DNA of 64,000 nucleotides from Amylostereum areolatum (GCA_012932865.1 SAXG01000008.1:620001-684000), one strand, 5' to 3'; shown: positions 11,078 through 25,498, counted from the stretch's first letter. The notes: generated by a model not told the origin, from the sequence alone. Program-made: numbers and translations.

Positions 11078-13994
11078 GACTATTTTGCCAAGCATTGTAT
11101 TAGAAACAGCTACCCCCTTACAGCGTCAACATAGGTTTTTCGCTTTCAGAGTCGTACTCAATGGACATACTTGCATTTCATCAGTGCTCCGGCGTGTATC
11201 TGTGCGAGGACTTGAAGAGTGTTTATTGGATTTCTACATTCTTGGGAAACTTGCCCTCTGGCATCATCATCTAGTTATTCGTGAGGTCGACTCGAAGCCG
11301 TTGATCACAGTGACTTGGAGGGCGAACCGGAGGATGTGCGATGTGTTGCGTCTGTGGCGAAGTACCGCTGGACGGACACACCATGACATCTACCCGTCAA
11401 AGATATCACAGTGCTTCCAAGTCGCTCGCCTCTTGCTCTCATTTCTCTCAAACTATATGTCAGTAGGGGCACCATACACAGGCTTGAGTTGACGCACCCC
11501 TCAGCCTCACCGTTGACTTGCTTGTCTTATGCAGATAAACTCCTGGCGAGCGGTCATCGCTTGGCCATCGAGGTTGGGCATTCCAAAGGCATGCATTATT
11601 TGACGAACACAGCTTCGTCGTACATCTTGCTCTTCCGTAGCAAGACGGAACTCCGTGGTGGCAAGCAGTCGGTCCTCCATACTCTAACGTCGGCGCTTTC
11701 AGGGATGGGTCCGCGAAGGAGGGGGCGGGAGAAAAGCCTGGACGCTCGCATCCCCAGGTTCAAGCACTTTTTGCATTCTCCAAGGACGATCAGTCTCTAT
11801 GGATGTACCATCGGCCTGGCGTGACCTCCCGCGACACGCACCTCCAGCTTGGCGGTGATAACTTACCAAAACGACGACCAAGAAGTTTGGTCGTCCGGCG
11901 ATTGGAAGATGGTCGTTTGTATGCCCTCCCCCGCCGCTTTGACCAGTTCGCCGGCCAGTTTTAGGGGGTTCCAGATGGCGTGATGCTCTGCATATTATCC
12001 AAGGCATGTACGAGCTTCGTGAAGACATGGTGATATGATGGGGCGGCGGAACAACTGAGCTGGCGGCCTGCCTGTTGTAGATGTCAGGACGTTTGTTCTG
12101 CTCTTCGAGATACTTTGGAGTGGAGTCGGCCAGTGTGACAGCGCGTGGATCTTTCGAGCATTTACGGGTGTCTCGAGATGAGCTACTGCGATGCGAGATG
12201 GACGAGCATTGAAATCAAGGAGAACATCTGCAAGAGGATTCACCTCGCTCAATCCTTGTGAGGGGATCGGGTTGGACGGCTGGTTGTGGAACTGATACCT
12301 GTATTCAGAATGCGATAACTGACAGCTATGCGGGACAGACCGCACCCCGATCCATATATATCAAAAGTGATACGAAAGTGGCACCTCTGGCTCTCCACCG
12401 AATTCGCGAGGGCCTGTTCCATCTCCGAGTTGTCCACGCCCTCCTTAATGGCGTCGAGCGGGCGTATTGACATTGGAGAGGTCGACAGAGCATCGTCACT
12501 GACAGATACAGCTATACGCACAGAAAAAATGATCCCAGGATTACCAAAAGACGAGATACCCAAATCACAGTGGTAGATATTATGCGAAGAAATGGTATGC
12601 TTGAAGCGGACGTCCCCGTATATATGGCTTCGAAGGTCTTCGATTCAGGCATTCTTGTCGACATGCAAAAACACAGTATTTGGACGTTGAGAACCCGGGA
12701 CGGTAGACATAGTCGGCGAGAGACATGGTGGGAATGCATGATGCACATATTCGAGGTTTTCTAACCCACTTGGCACATGACATAAACAAAATTTCCACGC
12801 TAACCTGACCACCTTGGTCCTTGATGCATTGATGCTTGATGCATTGATGTCTTCTGTCTTTTCATCGTAGCTGCCCCGACGTGAACGGAATTACTGGCTG
12901 AAGACAACCAATACAAGTCCTTCTTAAATCTTTTTTCCGATCCTCTAGTCGCCGATGAAGTCCTGTTAACTCAAGGCCTCAAGATCCTAGTACTTACTTT
13001 CGAAGCCTCTCGCATCATTCCACTCACCAGAGTGACTGCTCGCCGATAGGAGACGTACTTTCTCTTCATTTCTTCCCTCGAGAAGTCGCCCATGCGCGTT
13101 TTATACACGTGGATTTATAAACAGACATTCTGGGTGGGTCGAGGGCAGCATCCCTAGTACGAATGCGCATATCGAGGACCTCGTTTGCATCAACGCTCAT
13201 GGATCAAACTGAAGTTATGAACGGCACAAGGCCAGTCTTCTCTATCCAGGTTGACGACTCCGATCACCGGAGATCCTATGCTGAGTCCGTTTTTCCATCG
13301 CAAGCATGTTCCGCGATCGTCAAGCTCTGTTGATATTCCCAATTGCCCATGGAATAACGTACGTCTGCCGGCTTCCCACTCCTACGAATATAGCCACACG
13401 TCTACTGGATTCCGACTCTCTGTCCAATGATGTCAACAACTGCTTCCACGTTTCGTCTTTATTCCGATGGTACGTGGCCACAGTCTGACGATCATGGCCG
13501 TTTCTGAGCGGCAGGTTCTATAGACTGGTGAATCATACGAGGAGCGTGAGCTTCAAGTTGCCATGTGGAACTGGGAAGCCAGCTTTTATACCCACGAGCA
13601 TCATGCACATTTATGCTACCAGGGAATCCCGGTCGTCGCACCCATCTTTTGCTTTTATTCTTCCCCCACTTTCATTTAGCTTCTGATTTACCTCTCGAAT
13701 TGCCTGCCGCGAACGCTGTCTTTGAACCGCCACGAGCTCCCACCAGTAGCTCCCCCATGTCAACCGAGGCGGGGCACGACCATCCTAGTAGGCGTTCAAC
13801 TTGTCGTGTTATCTCTCCAACATCCTCTGATATTGCTATCAGATATTCCGTCGAAGGAGGAAACGGTTCCCGAGCATCAACACAACCATAGGTCATACGG
13901 ACCGTCAGATCGTCGGGGCCATGGCGAGTCTTCAATACATAACTGCTTATTATTGATATTTATACGTGGGGCAGATTTAAGTGGGCGATATAGC
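11078..13994. other. Long stretch without a confident gene
   Basis: About 2.9 kb with only short overlapping ORFs on both strands. On (+) near 13198 a frame reads MDQTEVMNGTRPVFS and then QVDDSDHRRSY. A VDDSD-type start is common in ectodomains of basidiomycete single-pass membrane proteins, so this could be a first exon of gene C (13995) or its remnant. At about 12815-12850 there is a small imperfect tandem of GATGCATT-type units. Nothing else is supportable. Confidence 0.3.
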
Positions 13995-15805
13995 ATGGAC
14001 CATCGTCGGAGAAGAGGTAAGCAAATGCTCACTGTGCAGCTATTTGGACCGCATTATTGACTCACCTATGATTCAGGAGACGGCAGTCCTGAAATTGCGA
14101 CCGTGGTCGAGTCTAGTGTTGTCACCTTTACTCAAGAACAGAACTGCAACTCGTCAAGTGTAGACTGTCTTCCACCCGCCGGACCAGAAATAACCTCATT
14201 CATTACCACACCGATTGCAGCCACCTCAACGGCCGCCCCTTTTACGATATTTGTCAGTGCATTCGCTCTGTCAGACTGTGTCCTCTCAGGATTGGGGTGC
14301 GGACCGGACTCAACGGGGGACATCTCGATTAGCACTCCTATCCCTTCCTTGTCCACCTCAACCCCGTCTAGCCAGAGCCGATACATAATACCACCCGTTC
14401 TCACCCCAATATCGGCCACCACTACAAGTCCATCTGCGGACCGAACACATCCTGTTTCCCCATCAAGCATTTCGTTGTTGACGCCTCTGCCAACAAGTTC
14501 ATCCAACGCGACGACGACGAGCTCTTCTGGGGACGGTGACGGTGAACGATCTATCATCTCTACCACAAATACCCAACCCACATTCCTAGCCTCACGCGGA
14601 ACCTCCGTTAGCTCACGTACGCCCAGACCCTCCTTGTGCATGACGACTCGACTAACGATGTCTTCTGAATAGATGCTCTTAACTTAAACCACGCCACACC
14701 CATCTCTTCCTCGGGTGAAAAGGCAGCATCTCGTTCTACAGCACCCTTCATTTCACCAAGCGGCATTCTATCGCCCACAGTTTCTCTATCGACTCCGACT
14801 TTCACGCCCACGACATCGACGTCCCCGTCCTCGACAAGCAGTGGATTCATTGGCCCACACAGCAACCCAACGTTCCCCACACCACTTTCCATTCCACCTC
14901 AATCTGCCTCAAAGTCGTCATCTTGGCCTCCTGGAAGAGAATCCACGTCGACGACGCAACCTTCTGCAGGATCGTCAGGTGTGTCCGACTCAGGCTCATC
15001 CCAACGAGAATCAAAGGGCCATTCCCGGTCGCTGGTGATCGCCCTTCCGATTCCTGGGCGTGGCCTTCATTATATGTGTGTTGGTATTCGTGTTCTACTT
15101 CGAGAAACGGAGGCGCGCGGCCATTGTACACACCACCAGAGCGATGCATCACGACATTGGAGAGATGTACTACGACTTTGGTGAGCGCTCGCGTGGTAGT
15201 GCGCCGATTCTAATATGCGCTGATACGTACAAATGTTCCAGAACAAGAACCGGATCCCTTCCTCCCAGCACCGCCTTCTCCCGCGATGCACCGTGGTGTG
15301 CCGTTTGGATCGACCAGCCAGTCCATTCGTGCTCCGAGTCTCTATTCCGCGCCAGGGTCGGGTTCATCAGGGTCAATGACAGGGCGAGGATATCTTCAAC
15401 GGGCCTCATACCACTCTGAATCATCGATACTCATCGGTTCCAGCACGCGTCCCGCCAGAGTCGATTTACCTTACACGAAAGACGAGTACGACTTTCCCGC
15501 GGAGAAAACACCCTTCGCCCATCAATGCGGCATTGTCAAGCTCTGCTCATCGCCTGCCGCCCCTTCTCCCATTCCTTCACGGTCCCCCGCCCCCTCGCAT
15601 ACGCACAAGCATGGGGCCACAAATTAGTGATGGAGTTGAACAAGGGCCTCGATCCGCCCGATCGCGCAGTCCGGTCACACCTCTTCCGGAGTACAGCAGG
15701 AGGACCCGTTCCGGAACCCAAGCAGAGTTGGGGGCAGTGGTGAGAAATCGCGACTCTCGCGACTCTGTTGGAACCCCACCTTCGTACCACACGCGAGAAG
15801 GGTAA
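13995..15805 (+). pseudogene. Ser/Thr-rich single-pass membrane protein C, frame-disrupted
   Basis: Same architecture as A and B but longer. Exon 1 (MDHRRRR) joins across an intron (about 14017-14076) to GDGSPEIATVVESS and a long Ser/Thr/Pro-rich region. An intron at about 14618-14671 carries the frame to HALNLNHATPISSS. The membrane helix VAFIICVLVFVFYF is followed by EKRRRAA near 15060-15120. The helix is one base out of register with the preceding frame (about 15053). After an intron (about 15180-15240) the tail runs to AVVRNRDSRDSVGTPPSYHT and the stop at 15805, with a second one-base offset near 15519. As given it cannot be translated through. If both offsets are sequencing insertions the gene is intact. 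The start is tentative, since no signal peptide is seen. Confidence 0.5.
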
Positions 15806-16487
15806 AACGGTACGGTCAGGCACATATGCCGTCAAGCGGCCGAGTTGAGAATATTCATGCCTATCTACCAGCTTCCTGGACTTTGCAGTACGTCGGTGCT
15901 GAAGCTGGGCACTGAAGTCGGGACGCTATGGCACGAGTCCCTCTTTTGTAGGCTCAGAAGGATTGCTCTACCCAAGACACATAATCGTGTTCTCGTCCCT
16001 TTTCAGTCTTTTCAATTTGATCCTCGAAGCATCCTTGTGTCTGTTCAATACCCTGAATCCATGTACATATCGCACGTTCGTGAGTGCCATCATCTGTTCA
16101 TCACAGTGGCGGCTCAAGTTCACATCTCATCATCATATTGAAGACGCCTCCGTTCCGCTTCGTATGCACATATTCCGCACAGCCTCAACACGGATCTCCT
16201 GCACGAACCGGGCATCTTTGCGTCCATGATATCATACAGTTTCTTACAACTGTTCATATATCATGGCTTGGAGGCCTGGCCACAGGGCGCATCCATCATG
16301 GATGTATCTACCCATCTCGACGGGCCATCCATGATTCACAGCCTGCACGGCGCAATCCGTTCCACGGCATCCTGTTCATCGACCGCTTGCGTCTCTCATT
16401 ACCGCAAGGTTCCTACGGGGAAAGATCCTTACTCCTCCTTTCCCCCGACTCGGGACTTTCACCTTGCTGGTCATTTCTCTACTCGTC

Positions 16488-17339
16488 ATGACCATACCCA
16501 CGAGGGCGTTTCCTTTTCCTCGACGTGACGGGGGCTTGGACCAGCGTCCAGACGACGAGAATGATATCTCAAGCTTCGTCAGTATGGCGGCGAGCAAGTA
16601 CTCTTCCCCGATGTCGTGTTTCTAAGGCCTGACGTCTTTTCAGCTGCAACAGAAATTCATCCACCAGCCTTGATGACAACCATTTCAGGTTCTTCCAAGC
16701 CAACCCCATCGTCGTCGACCAACTCTGGTGGACATCTTCTCATCAGCTCTCCAGGGAAGTTCGCAGCCATCGTCGTTGCTTGCTGTCTCTGCATCATCTG
16801 CTGCATCGGTGGTCTCATATACTATCTCCGCGTGCAACGCAACAAGCGGAACCTTAAGCGGGCGAGTACGATCAGTACGTTCCTCCTTCCGATATCTGTT
16901 TACGTGCTCTAACCCTGGGCGAATCGCAGCGGCATTTGAAGACATGCCTAACCTAACGTACACGCCCAAACGTCTCCGCAATCGGCCACCACCTATACCT
17001 ATACGATTCATGTCTTCAAATCGCGGTTCAGACATGGATTCTCTGCCCCCTTACACGACCTCCGCCGTGTCCTCCGATTATCCCCTTGGCAAAGCTCCTC
17101 CAAGGACCGCGTCAAGTCCGGGCTACGTATACACGAGCGAGTCCCCGCCGCCCAAACTGCATGTACAGCTCTCACCGCTGTTCCTGCCGTCTATAGAGAC
17201 CGCGACGGAGGCCGTCTTTCGAGCACATACCGATGGGAAGGAGGAAGTTCGCGGAGACCCTAGGAAGGCAGACGAGTGTGCAGAAACGTGCTGCCTACGG
17301 TCGGCGCCGCCTCTGTATGCTGGATCAGAGATCAAATGA
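16488..17339 (+). CDS. Single-pass membrane protein D
   Basis: Unidentified single-pass protein at the end of the A-D cluster. The chosen ATG lies in an open frame whose upstream part (TFTLLVISLLVMTIPTRAFP) looks like a signal peptide, so the true start is probably further 5'. The segment RRDGGLDQRPDDEND is joined across an intron (about 16589-16642) to a Ser/Thr-rich stretch. The helix follows (FAAIVVACCLCIICCIGGLI, near 16760-16830), then the basic flank RVQRNKRNLKR. A further intron (about 16873-16929) leads to a Pro/Ser-rich cytosolic tail ending at 17339. The Cys-rich helix differs from those of A-C, so D is probably a distant relative or an unrelated neighbour. Confidence 0.55.
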
Positions 17340-17470
17340 AAATAACAAGGAGCTACTTATTGGGCCATGCTGTTGTCTTCGTACTGTTACGAGTTTCACA
17401 AAAGTATTGAACGGTGATGGATACACAATAATTTACACATCCGTGCACTCTAGTCATGTACAGCATTTTA

Positions 17471-18746
<1,276 letters not shown>

Positions 18747-19374
18747 GGTTTTGAATAAGTGAGCTCAAGTTGTGCACTAGGAAGAGAACAAGAGGTTAGA
18801 GGTGGAAGGTGGATGCAAAGTCGAGACTCAGGAGCGGTGATGCTCGCGTCGAAGTGCGCTGTCACGGTTATAAAGCACCAAGCAGTCCATCATTCTGACG
18901 CCAGTCCAGTGCCCAGGTGAAACATCTACTCACCTGTTTCGTGATTCCGAGCAGTAGGACGACGAGGAGGCTCTGGACGGTGGGTACACAGAGCTTTTAT
19001 AAGTGAATGGATGGTGGGGAAGACACGGCGGGAATCGCGTCGGGCCAGAATTCGGTCCCGACATCTCCGCCTCTGCGCACCCACGACTAAGTCGGCGCCG
19101 CTTCCCACATCCACTCATCAAACACACACAGCACATTCAAGATATACCCACACAGGTGCCAGCCGCACGGGGAAGGCCACGCTACGTGAGAAATAGGTAG
19201 AATAAGTATCCAGTGTATCTTGACATGACAGCCGCGAGAACGAAGTGCAAACGTAGAAATCAAGCAGAGGCGGCAAAGCAAGGTAGCATAACATCCAAAA
19301 AGTTCCGATAGCGCTCCGGTCAGCAATGCAAGCCATCCCAGAAAGCATAGCCCATAATCCGAGAAGAACACACC
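18747..19374. other. HEM2 upstream region and NEDD1-like 3' flank
   Basis: About 630 bp between the HEM2 start and the NEDD1-like stop, both on (-). It should contain the HEM2 promoter and the 3' UTR of the upstream gene. No convincing ORF, repeat or defined core-promoter element was seen. Confidence 0.5.
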
Positions 19375-22084
19375 CTAATATCCCCTCCTCAACCGCTCGT
19401 TCTCCTCCCTCAGCTTTCGATTCTCGTCCCTCAACTCCCGCAAATCCCCAACGTACTCCTCCATCGCACCCCGCATCTCCTGCCGCCACGACCGCCCCAT
19501 CCTCACCAGATCCAGGTGCAGCCCGATCATCTCCGCCTTGGTCTCCTGCTGGAAGTCGAGCATCGCGTCCTTGATCAGCGCGTGCAGCATCGTCTGCACG
19601 CCCCCCGGGCCCGGAGAGCCCCCCGCGACGCTGTTCCGCAAAGGAGAAGGGGCCCAGGCTGAGCCGGTTGGTCGACGGGGAGTGACCTGCATCGACAGAG
19701 GCCGTTCGCGCGTCTTCGGCCTGAGCGCCTCGTCACCCGTCTCTTCATCCGCACCTTCCCTCCTTGCTTCAGAAAACACGACCCCTTCATCTTCCTCACC
19801 CCTGCGCGCGAACCCCACCCGCCTCGACCCGATCTCCTCCTCTTCCCTCTCTCCCCTTTTCTCCGTTTCCCCCTTCCCCTTCCAATGCCCCGCCTCAATC
19901 CATCGTTCCACCTCCGGCGTCCCAAGCCCAAGCACCGACAGCCCTCGACGCGCGCCCTTCACCGGGAAGGGCGGCGGCTCGTCCATCACCGGCGACCGCA
20001 TCCTAAGCACAGGCGACGGCGTCCTCGCACGCTCCGAGCTCCGAAGTCTCTCACCGGCCTGCGTACGGGGGAGACGCGGCACGGGGGGCACGGGCGACCT
20101 CTCACGGGCGGTTCCGCTCCCGGTCGTAGACGACATCCCCGACGCCGTGAACTTGCCCGACGACGCGGTCGTGACGCTCGTCCGCGACGTCGCCCTCGAC
20201 ACCGACAACGCGCTCGCCCCCGACGTCGTCCGCGACGCCGTCGACACCGTCCGCGTGCGTATATGCCCGCGCGCAGACGCAGCGCTTGGACTGGGGGCCC
20301 GTGTCGCGACCGGACTTTTGCTCGACAGCGCAGACGGACTCTTCGGCGTTGAGACTGGTGCGCGCGCGGGGCGTCGTCTGGGGTGTCGACGTAGCGTCGT
20401 TAGGAGGTTTGGCGGCGGCGGCGTTGCGGGCGGTTTGTGATACCGTCCGGGTGCGGGGAGCGGAGGGAGATGTTCTGGGTGCGGGTGCGTTGGCCCCTTG
20501 AGCGGTGCTGGGTTTGCTTCGGAGGGAAGTCACCCGCGAACGGGGTTTGGCGGTCGGCAAAGCTGGTACGATGGTCCCATCCGGATCCTTGGGTGCCTCT
20601 GAGTCCGTTTTAGCTAGACGAAAGCATGCGTCAGCTCCTGTGCCGTCAACTCTCGAAAGGAGCGGGTCACACAAACCTGAATCGTGATCCCCTCCGGCGC
20701 TAGCAAACAACGATCTCGCTGTGGTAGCTTTCTTGCTCCCAATTGCCGTGGTAGAACTAACTCTCTTCCGTACCGGGGTAACCCCCGTCGGAGGAGTGCG
20801 CGCCTTAGGCCGCACTGTCCCGTCCCCTGTAGCACTGTCCCCCGGCGAGGCAGACTTCTTGCCGGATGCATCCTTCAGAAACGTGGGAGATAGAGGCCCG
20901 TTGAGCGACCGTCGAGGAGTGTTAACATCCTGCGGGGTAAGCGGTTTCAAAGCGGGTCCGCTAAAGGCCTTCGTCGGCGACTCTAGCGATAGCTTTGTCT
21001 TTTTCTACAACGACGCAGAAATTGTTGATCAGAATGGGATGGTTCGTAGAGAAAGGCGTGAACTGACAGCAATAGCCATGCATTCAACCCTGGCCCCCGG
21101 TCCTAAGTCTACCGTCTTCGGCGGTTCCACCGCGCGCAACGTTTGCACCAACAACTGCCCCGTAGTCGTGCCCACATAAAGCGTCGCCCCATCCGTGGAA
21201 AACGCTAACGACGTCAAGCCCACTTTATAATGAAACGACCTGATCCTGCTGAGCCCGCCAAAACACCCGTCAGCGTTCACCCACCACAAAAAGTATGGAT
21301 ACACGGAAACAAAACGCACCCCTTCTCCTTATCCAAATCGACCATCGCGACGTACCCCTCGCTGCACGCGACCGCCAACAACGTCTTACTATAAGGACTG
21401 CACGCGATCCCGACCACGCGCCCCTCCGCCGCCTCGCTCATGGGGATCACGCGCGACGGGCCCGACGGCCGCGTGATATCGTACACGACCAAATTGCGCG
21501 CGATCCCCAAGAACAGGCGCACGCGCGAATGGGGGTGGAAGACGCACGCGCACACGCCCGCGCTCGCATCCCCGTCCGGGGGCACGGGCAGATTCCTGAG
21601 CACGGTGTGCGCGCCGAGCGAGAGGTTGTGCACGAGGACGGCGCGCGCGGACGCGGCCGCGAGCAGGGTGCCGTCGTTCGAGAGGGAGAGCGCGCGAAGG
21701 GGGAGACGCGGTCGGGTCCGGGTGGGGCGCGAGCGTGTGCACGATTTTCGAGGCGGACGAAGGCGAGGCGGAGTGTTCGAGCGTGTGCACGCTCGCGCCC
21801 ATCCCGAACAGAAGCGTGCCCTTGTCCTTCGCCACGACGCACGCGATCGGCGCGCTCTCCGGTCCTTCCGCGCGTTCGTAGACGGTCTTGATAAGCGTTC
21901 CGGAGGCGTCGTACCGCGTTATGGTGTGGGCGGAGGCGACGTAGAAGGAGGTGCTGTCGGGGGACCATGCGCTTGCGATCGGGGGTGCGGGGATAGAGCA
22001 TGTCGGCGGGAGCGACGGGGGCGGACGTTTAAGAGAGGACGGGTCGACGAGGACGACGTGGCCGACGGTGGCGATGGCAAGCAT
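19375..22084 (-). CDS. NEDD1-like WD40 protein, gamma-tubulin recruitment factor
   Basis: Probable homologue of NEDD1/GCP-WD, which tethers gamma-tubulin complexes to spindle poles. The N-terminus is a beta-propeller: MLAIATVGHVVLVDPSSLKR, SAWSPDSTSFYVASAHTITR, LSNDGTLLAAASARAVLVHN, GRVVGIACSPYSKTLLAVAC, LAFSTDGATLYVGTTTGQLL. A long Ser/Thr/Pro/Arg linker follows (about 20950-19900). The C-terminus is a charged helix with LIKDAMLDFQQETKAEMIGL and a coiled coil with ELRDENRKLREENERLRR. This order, WD40 then disordered linker then short C-terminal helical pair, is the NEDD1 layout. The frame slips by one base near 21700-21720 (inside the propeller) and near 20356 (linker). Introns lie around 21000-21070 and 21270-21310. 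Assignment rests on architecture more than on sequence identity. Confidence 0.7.
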
Positions 22085-22544
22085 GGTGGTAAGTACAACG
22101 AAAACAAGAGCCCGCTCGTCGTCGTGGGTGATAAGCTAACCGGAACGTGGTTGCTGATCTGGCCTAGCTCAACTTCAACTTGGCATGGGTTCAACTTGGG
22201 TTTCGTACGCGTCTCCGCACGTGACCCGCCTTTAGCTTTTCATTCATTCCGGAATCCACTCAAGAACGTCTTGCGAAATGACGACCGTGGGGATAAAGAA
22301 GAGGAAAACTACATTGTTCGAGTGAGGAGCTGACGTGTGCGCGTAGAGAGAAACAGGGGATTACAAAGTATTAACAGCAAGTATCGTGATACAGTAGCGT
22401 GGCAGCGACGTATGTAACGCCGCTCCTGATATTGTCATAACAAGTCTGAAAAGGAACACCGGACGCCAAGAGAGAATTCAATACATGCCGATGCAACAGA
22501 AGAGATGCGGGGGTATAGGGATCCGTTGTGTGCCGAAAGTCGTC
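22085..22544. other. Intergenic region upstream of the NEDD1-like gene
   Basis: About 460 bp between the NEDD1-like start and the stop of the F-box/WD40 gene, both on (-). It should hold the promoter of the former and the 3' UTR of the latter. No ORF or repeat of note. Confidence 0.45.
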
Positions 22545-24783
22545 TTACAGTGTGATGAAGGAGGTATCCATGTGCGATGCAAAGTCCCAGATGCAGATTT
22601 TCTATCACGAAACGAACAGAGGAAAAACAAAAATCAGGATCAGAGAAGCAAACTGCGCGAGCAACAAACGCACCTGATCCTCCCCGCACGATACAACCTA
22701 GAGCATATCCTCTTCAGCATCATGCGTTCAAAAAAAGCTCAACAAAAGACGAGATTCCGCACCTTCGTCGCGTCAAATCCAACGCAGAATATGCGCCCCG
22801 TATGTCCACCCGCGAGGTCCGCGACCAGTCTTCCCGATTTCCTGTCCCATACCTTCACGCCCAAATCCTGTGCATCCCATTCTCCCGGTTAGCGCCACCT
22901 CAAAACAAGCAAGCATGATCACTCACGTAGCTCCCACTGACGACGAAATCGGTGCCCATCGCGACACTGCGCACAAGATCTGCGTGCCCACATTGCTGAC
23001 GGGACATCCGACCAGTCTCGACCGCATGCGGAGACCCTCCCGTAGTATCTTTCACCGCGACCGCGCCTCCGCAATTCTGACACATCGTTAGCGGCATTCC
23101 GTCCGCTGACGCGTCGTCATCTGAGATTGGGATGGCCAGCGAGGAGAGCGGAACCGTGGCTCGCGTGTCGAACTCGGAAGAAGTTGACCAGCCTTGCGTC
23201 GTCGTGACGTCGAACACGCGAATGTGCTTGTCGGAGCTGCCAGATAACACCAAGGGATAAGCGATGTCGATGGACGCGATCCTGTGCTTGACTTAGCACG
23301 CGAAAGGCATATAGCGCTCGACATGGCGACTTACCCTCTGCCATGATGGTTCTCGAACGTCCGCTCGAGGGCGCCAGTCTCCACGTTCCAGATTCGGATT
23401 GAACGGTCGCCGGACGCGGAAATGACATGGTTGGACGAAATGGAGATGGCGTTGACTGCTGCACGGTGGCCGGTGAGAACACGGTGGCGTGCCAGGTTTG
23501 GCATACGGTACGTCCTCACAGTGCGGTCTGTGGAGTGGGTTAGTGAATGCAAAACGCTAACCAAACACAGCATTCGCTCACCCTTTGAGCACGAGACCAG
23601 GAAGTTCCCGTTGAAACGTACGCACAAAACGCTGTCGTCGTGGTCCTCGACCACCCTTACGACTCTGTCCTCTGTCAAATTGTAGAGGACGGTCCTTCCA
23701 TCGCTCCCAGCGGACGCGAGGTAGCCCCCGTGCACACATACGCTCAAGACGCTGCCTTCGTGCACGCCTTGAATGACACGCAACACTTCGCCGGTCTTCA
23801 CGTCCCATTCTTTGATAGTACGGTCCTTCGAGCCTAGTATCGGGAGGATCAGCGAGGGCCAAGACGCTATCACAAAGATGCGCGGACCAGTGAAAAGGAC
23901 CTGGGTCCCGGTGTCAGGGTAGGTGTACAGCTGCAGGCAGTAAATGGTATTAGTGTGAGAGTTGGCCGCGCCGCGGGTTTGGAGATAGGAAAGATGATAG
24001 GACCCGGAGAGGAAACGATGATGCAATCGAGTGTGAGTGAGGTACAGAAGCTTGTAGTTTGGAATCAAATGTCGAGGGGGGAACTGTGGAGATGCGGCAG
24101 AAGGCGAAAAGGGCTGGTTGGTATCGATGTCGGGGAAAGAGCGGTCGAAGTGGCGGGATCGTGGCGCGGAAAGCGTAGAAGGCGGCGTGTTTCCGTCCAG
24201 GGCGAGGCTGTCTGTGGACATGTTCATGGAGGCGAAACCTGAATCGTCGGGGATGATTGTATTGGAAGGATCGAGGACAGTCATGTCATCTTCTTCGTCG
24301 CCCATTCCTTCATCGTCGGTGTCGGAATGGAAAGAGTCGAGAGAAGGGGATTTGGGATGGACGGGGGAGGGGACGTTCCATTGGTAACTCTTGCTCGCGC
24401 AGAGGCGTTTCCAAAGCGTGGCATCGTTGGCGAGATCGTTCCACCGCTTGCTCACGAGGCAGCAGTGAAGGAGAGACTTCCAAGGGAGGTATGAAAAGAT
24501 GAGGAGCGCGACTTCGGTCGGCAGCAGCTATGCAAACCGCGTGAGCATGAAAGGAAGCGAAGAAGGAGAAAGAGCACGCACGCCGACGACAGTCCAAATG
24601 CAACAAAGGGACGATCCGTCGCTGGATCCGAGACAGGCTGGATCTGGGAAGGGATGACAACAGGGAATACACGAGCTCTGTGGGGAACACACGGTTAGGG
24701 AAGCGGCGGGCGCGATGCGGAGCTCGCTCACCCTCGGTCTGTTGGGCGGAAGCGCGGGCGGCGACGGTGGAGGAGGAGGCCAT
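22545..24783 (-). CDS. F-box/WD40 protein, SCF ubiquitin-ligase substrate receptor
   Basis: Predicted substrate receptor of an SCF E3 ligase, of the Pof1/Met30/FBXW7 type. After MASSSTVAARASAQQTE and an intron comes a short helix (ELVYSLLSSLPRSSLSRIQR), then the F-box LLPTEVALLIFSYLPWKSLL and SKRWNDLANDATLWKRLC. An acidic Ser-rich insert precedes the propeller, whose repeats include GSKDRTIKEWDVKTGEVLRV, LASAGSDGRTVLYNL, DDSVLCVRFNGNFLVSCSKG, DRTVRTYRMPNLARHRVLTG, ASGDRSIRIWNVETGALERT, LSGSSDKHIRVFDV, KVWDRKSGRLVADL and VVSCGEDQKICIWDF. It ends at 22545. A pair of Cys (MCQNCGG) lies in the loop of one late blade. One extra base at about 24591 separates the first helix from the F-box, and all later exons are in register. 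The start at 24783 is the second in-frame ATG and fits the family better than the one at 24828. Confidence 0.85.
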
Positions 24784-25498
24784 TGAGCGAAGGAGAAAGG
24801 GGGAGCGAGAATCAGAGGGGACGCGCATATACTTATACTTTCGTCGAGCTCGCTGGTCGTCTCGACGACGGCGGCGGCGGACTCGGAGGCACGAGAGCAG
24901 CAGGAGAGCTCGGCCTCTGCGACGAGGCCGCAGCGATCCTGATTGGACGGTTAATCATCTCGATGGGGTAATTAGTTCCCACGGGCCTTTGTGGAGGCGT
25001 CCCGGTCTCAGCTCGGTGACTTCTTGCCTCTTCTTTAATCTTTCCCTATACGCAAAAGTAAAACATATCGCCGCACTTTTCTTTCGCTGCTCGCTCGCTC
25101 TTGCCACCGGCGCTGAGAACATGTCCTTCCCGAGTCACCAGCTAGGACTCGTCTATTGCCCGACGTCGACGGTCTAATCCGAGCTGCTACGCGCTGCAGT
25201 CTACTACGCTTCAGTTGATAGGTCCGAGCATCGTTGCGATCAAAGGACGACATGAACGCGATGGCTGTGTTGCCAACCGTGTTTCGGCCCAGGGTCCACC
25301 GCCCATCCGCTTCGCAGCAGAGGTCAGCTATAAGTTCTCCCCGTTCACCGCTCCCTCTCCACTTTTTCCTTCTACCCACGGCGTCCCCGCCATAATTTCT
25401 TTCTTTCTTTCTTTATCTCTTCTTCCTTCGCCCGTTCTTCTTTCCTCTTTTCACGATCTTCTCCTTCTTCCCCTTTTCCTTTTTTTTTGCAACTCGAA
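24784..25498. promoter_or_regulatory. Divergent promoter region with pyrimidine tract
   Basis: About 715 bp between the divergent starts of the F-box/WD40 gene (-) and the membrane/SH3 gene (+). From about 25386 to 25493 the plus strand is almost pure C/T, including four TTTC units near 25402 and a T9 run just before the ATG. Such CT blocks are common just upstream of starts in strongly expressed fungal genes. No clear TATA box was seen. Confidence 0.5.

Noticed and set aside
19538..20440. 300-residue plus-strand ORF opposite the NEDD1-like linker
   Set aside because: High GC makes stop codons rare on the opposite strand; composition is low-complexity, and the minus strand carries the conserved coiled coil.
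21440..22333. 297-residue plus-strand ORF over the WD40 part
   Set aside because: Arg/Gly-rich shadow; the WD40 repeats are on the minus strand.
24591..24591. Reading the F-box/WD40 frame change as an alternative splice
   Set aside because: No donor or acceptor combination near 24540-24640 puts the upstream helix and the F-box in the same phase.
25402..25420. TTTC repeats as a telomere-like or microsatellite locus
   Set aside because: Only four units, embedded in a general CT-rich leader.
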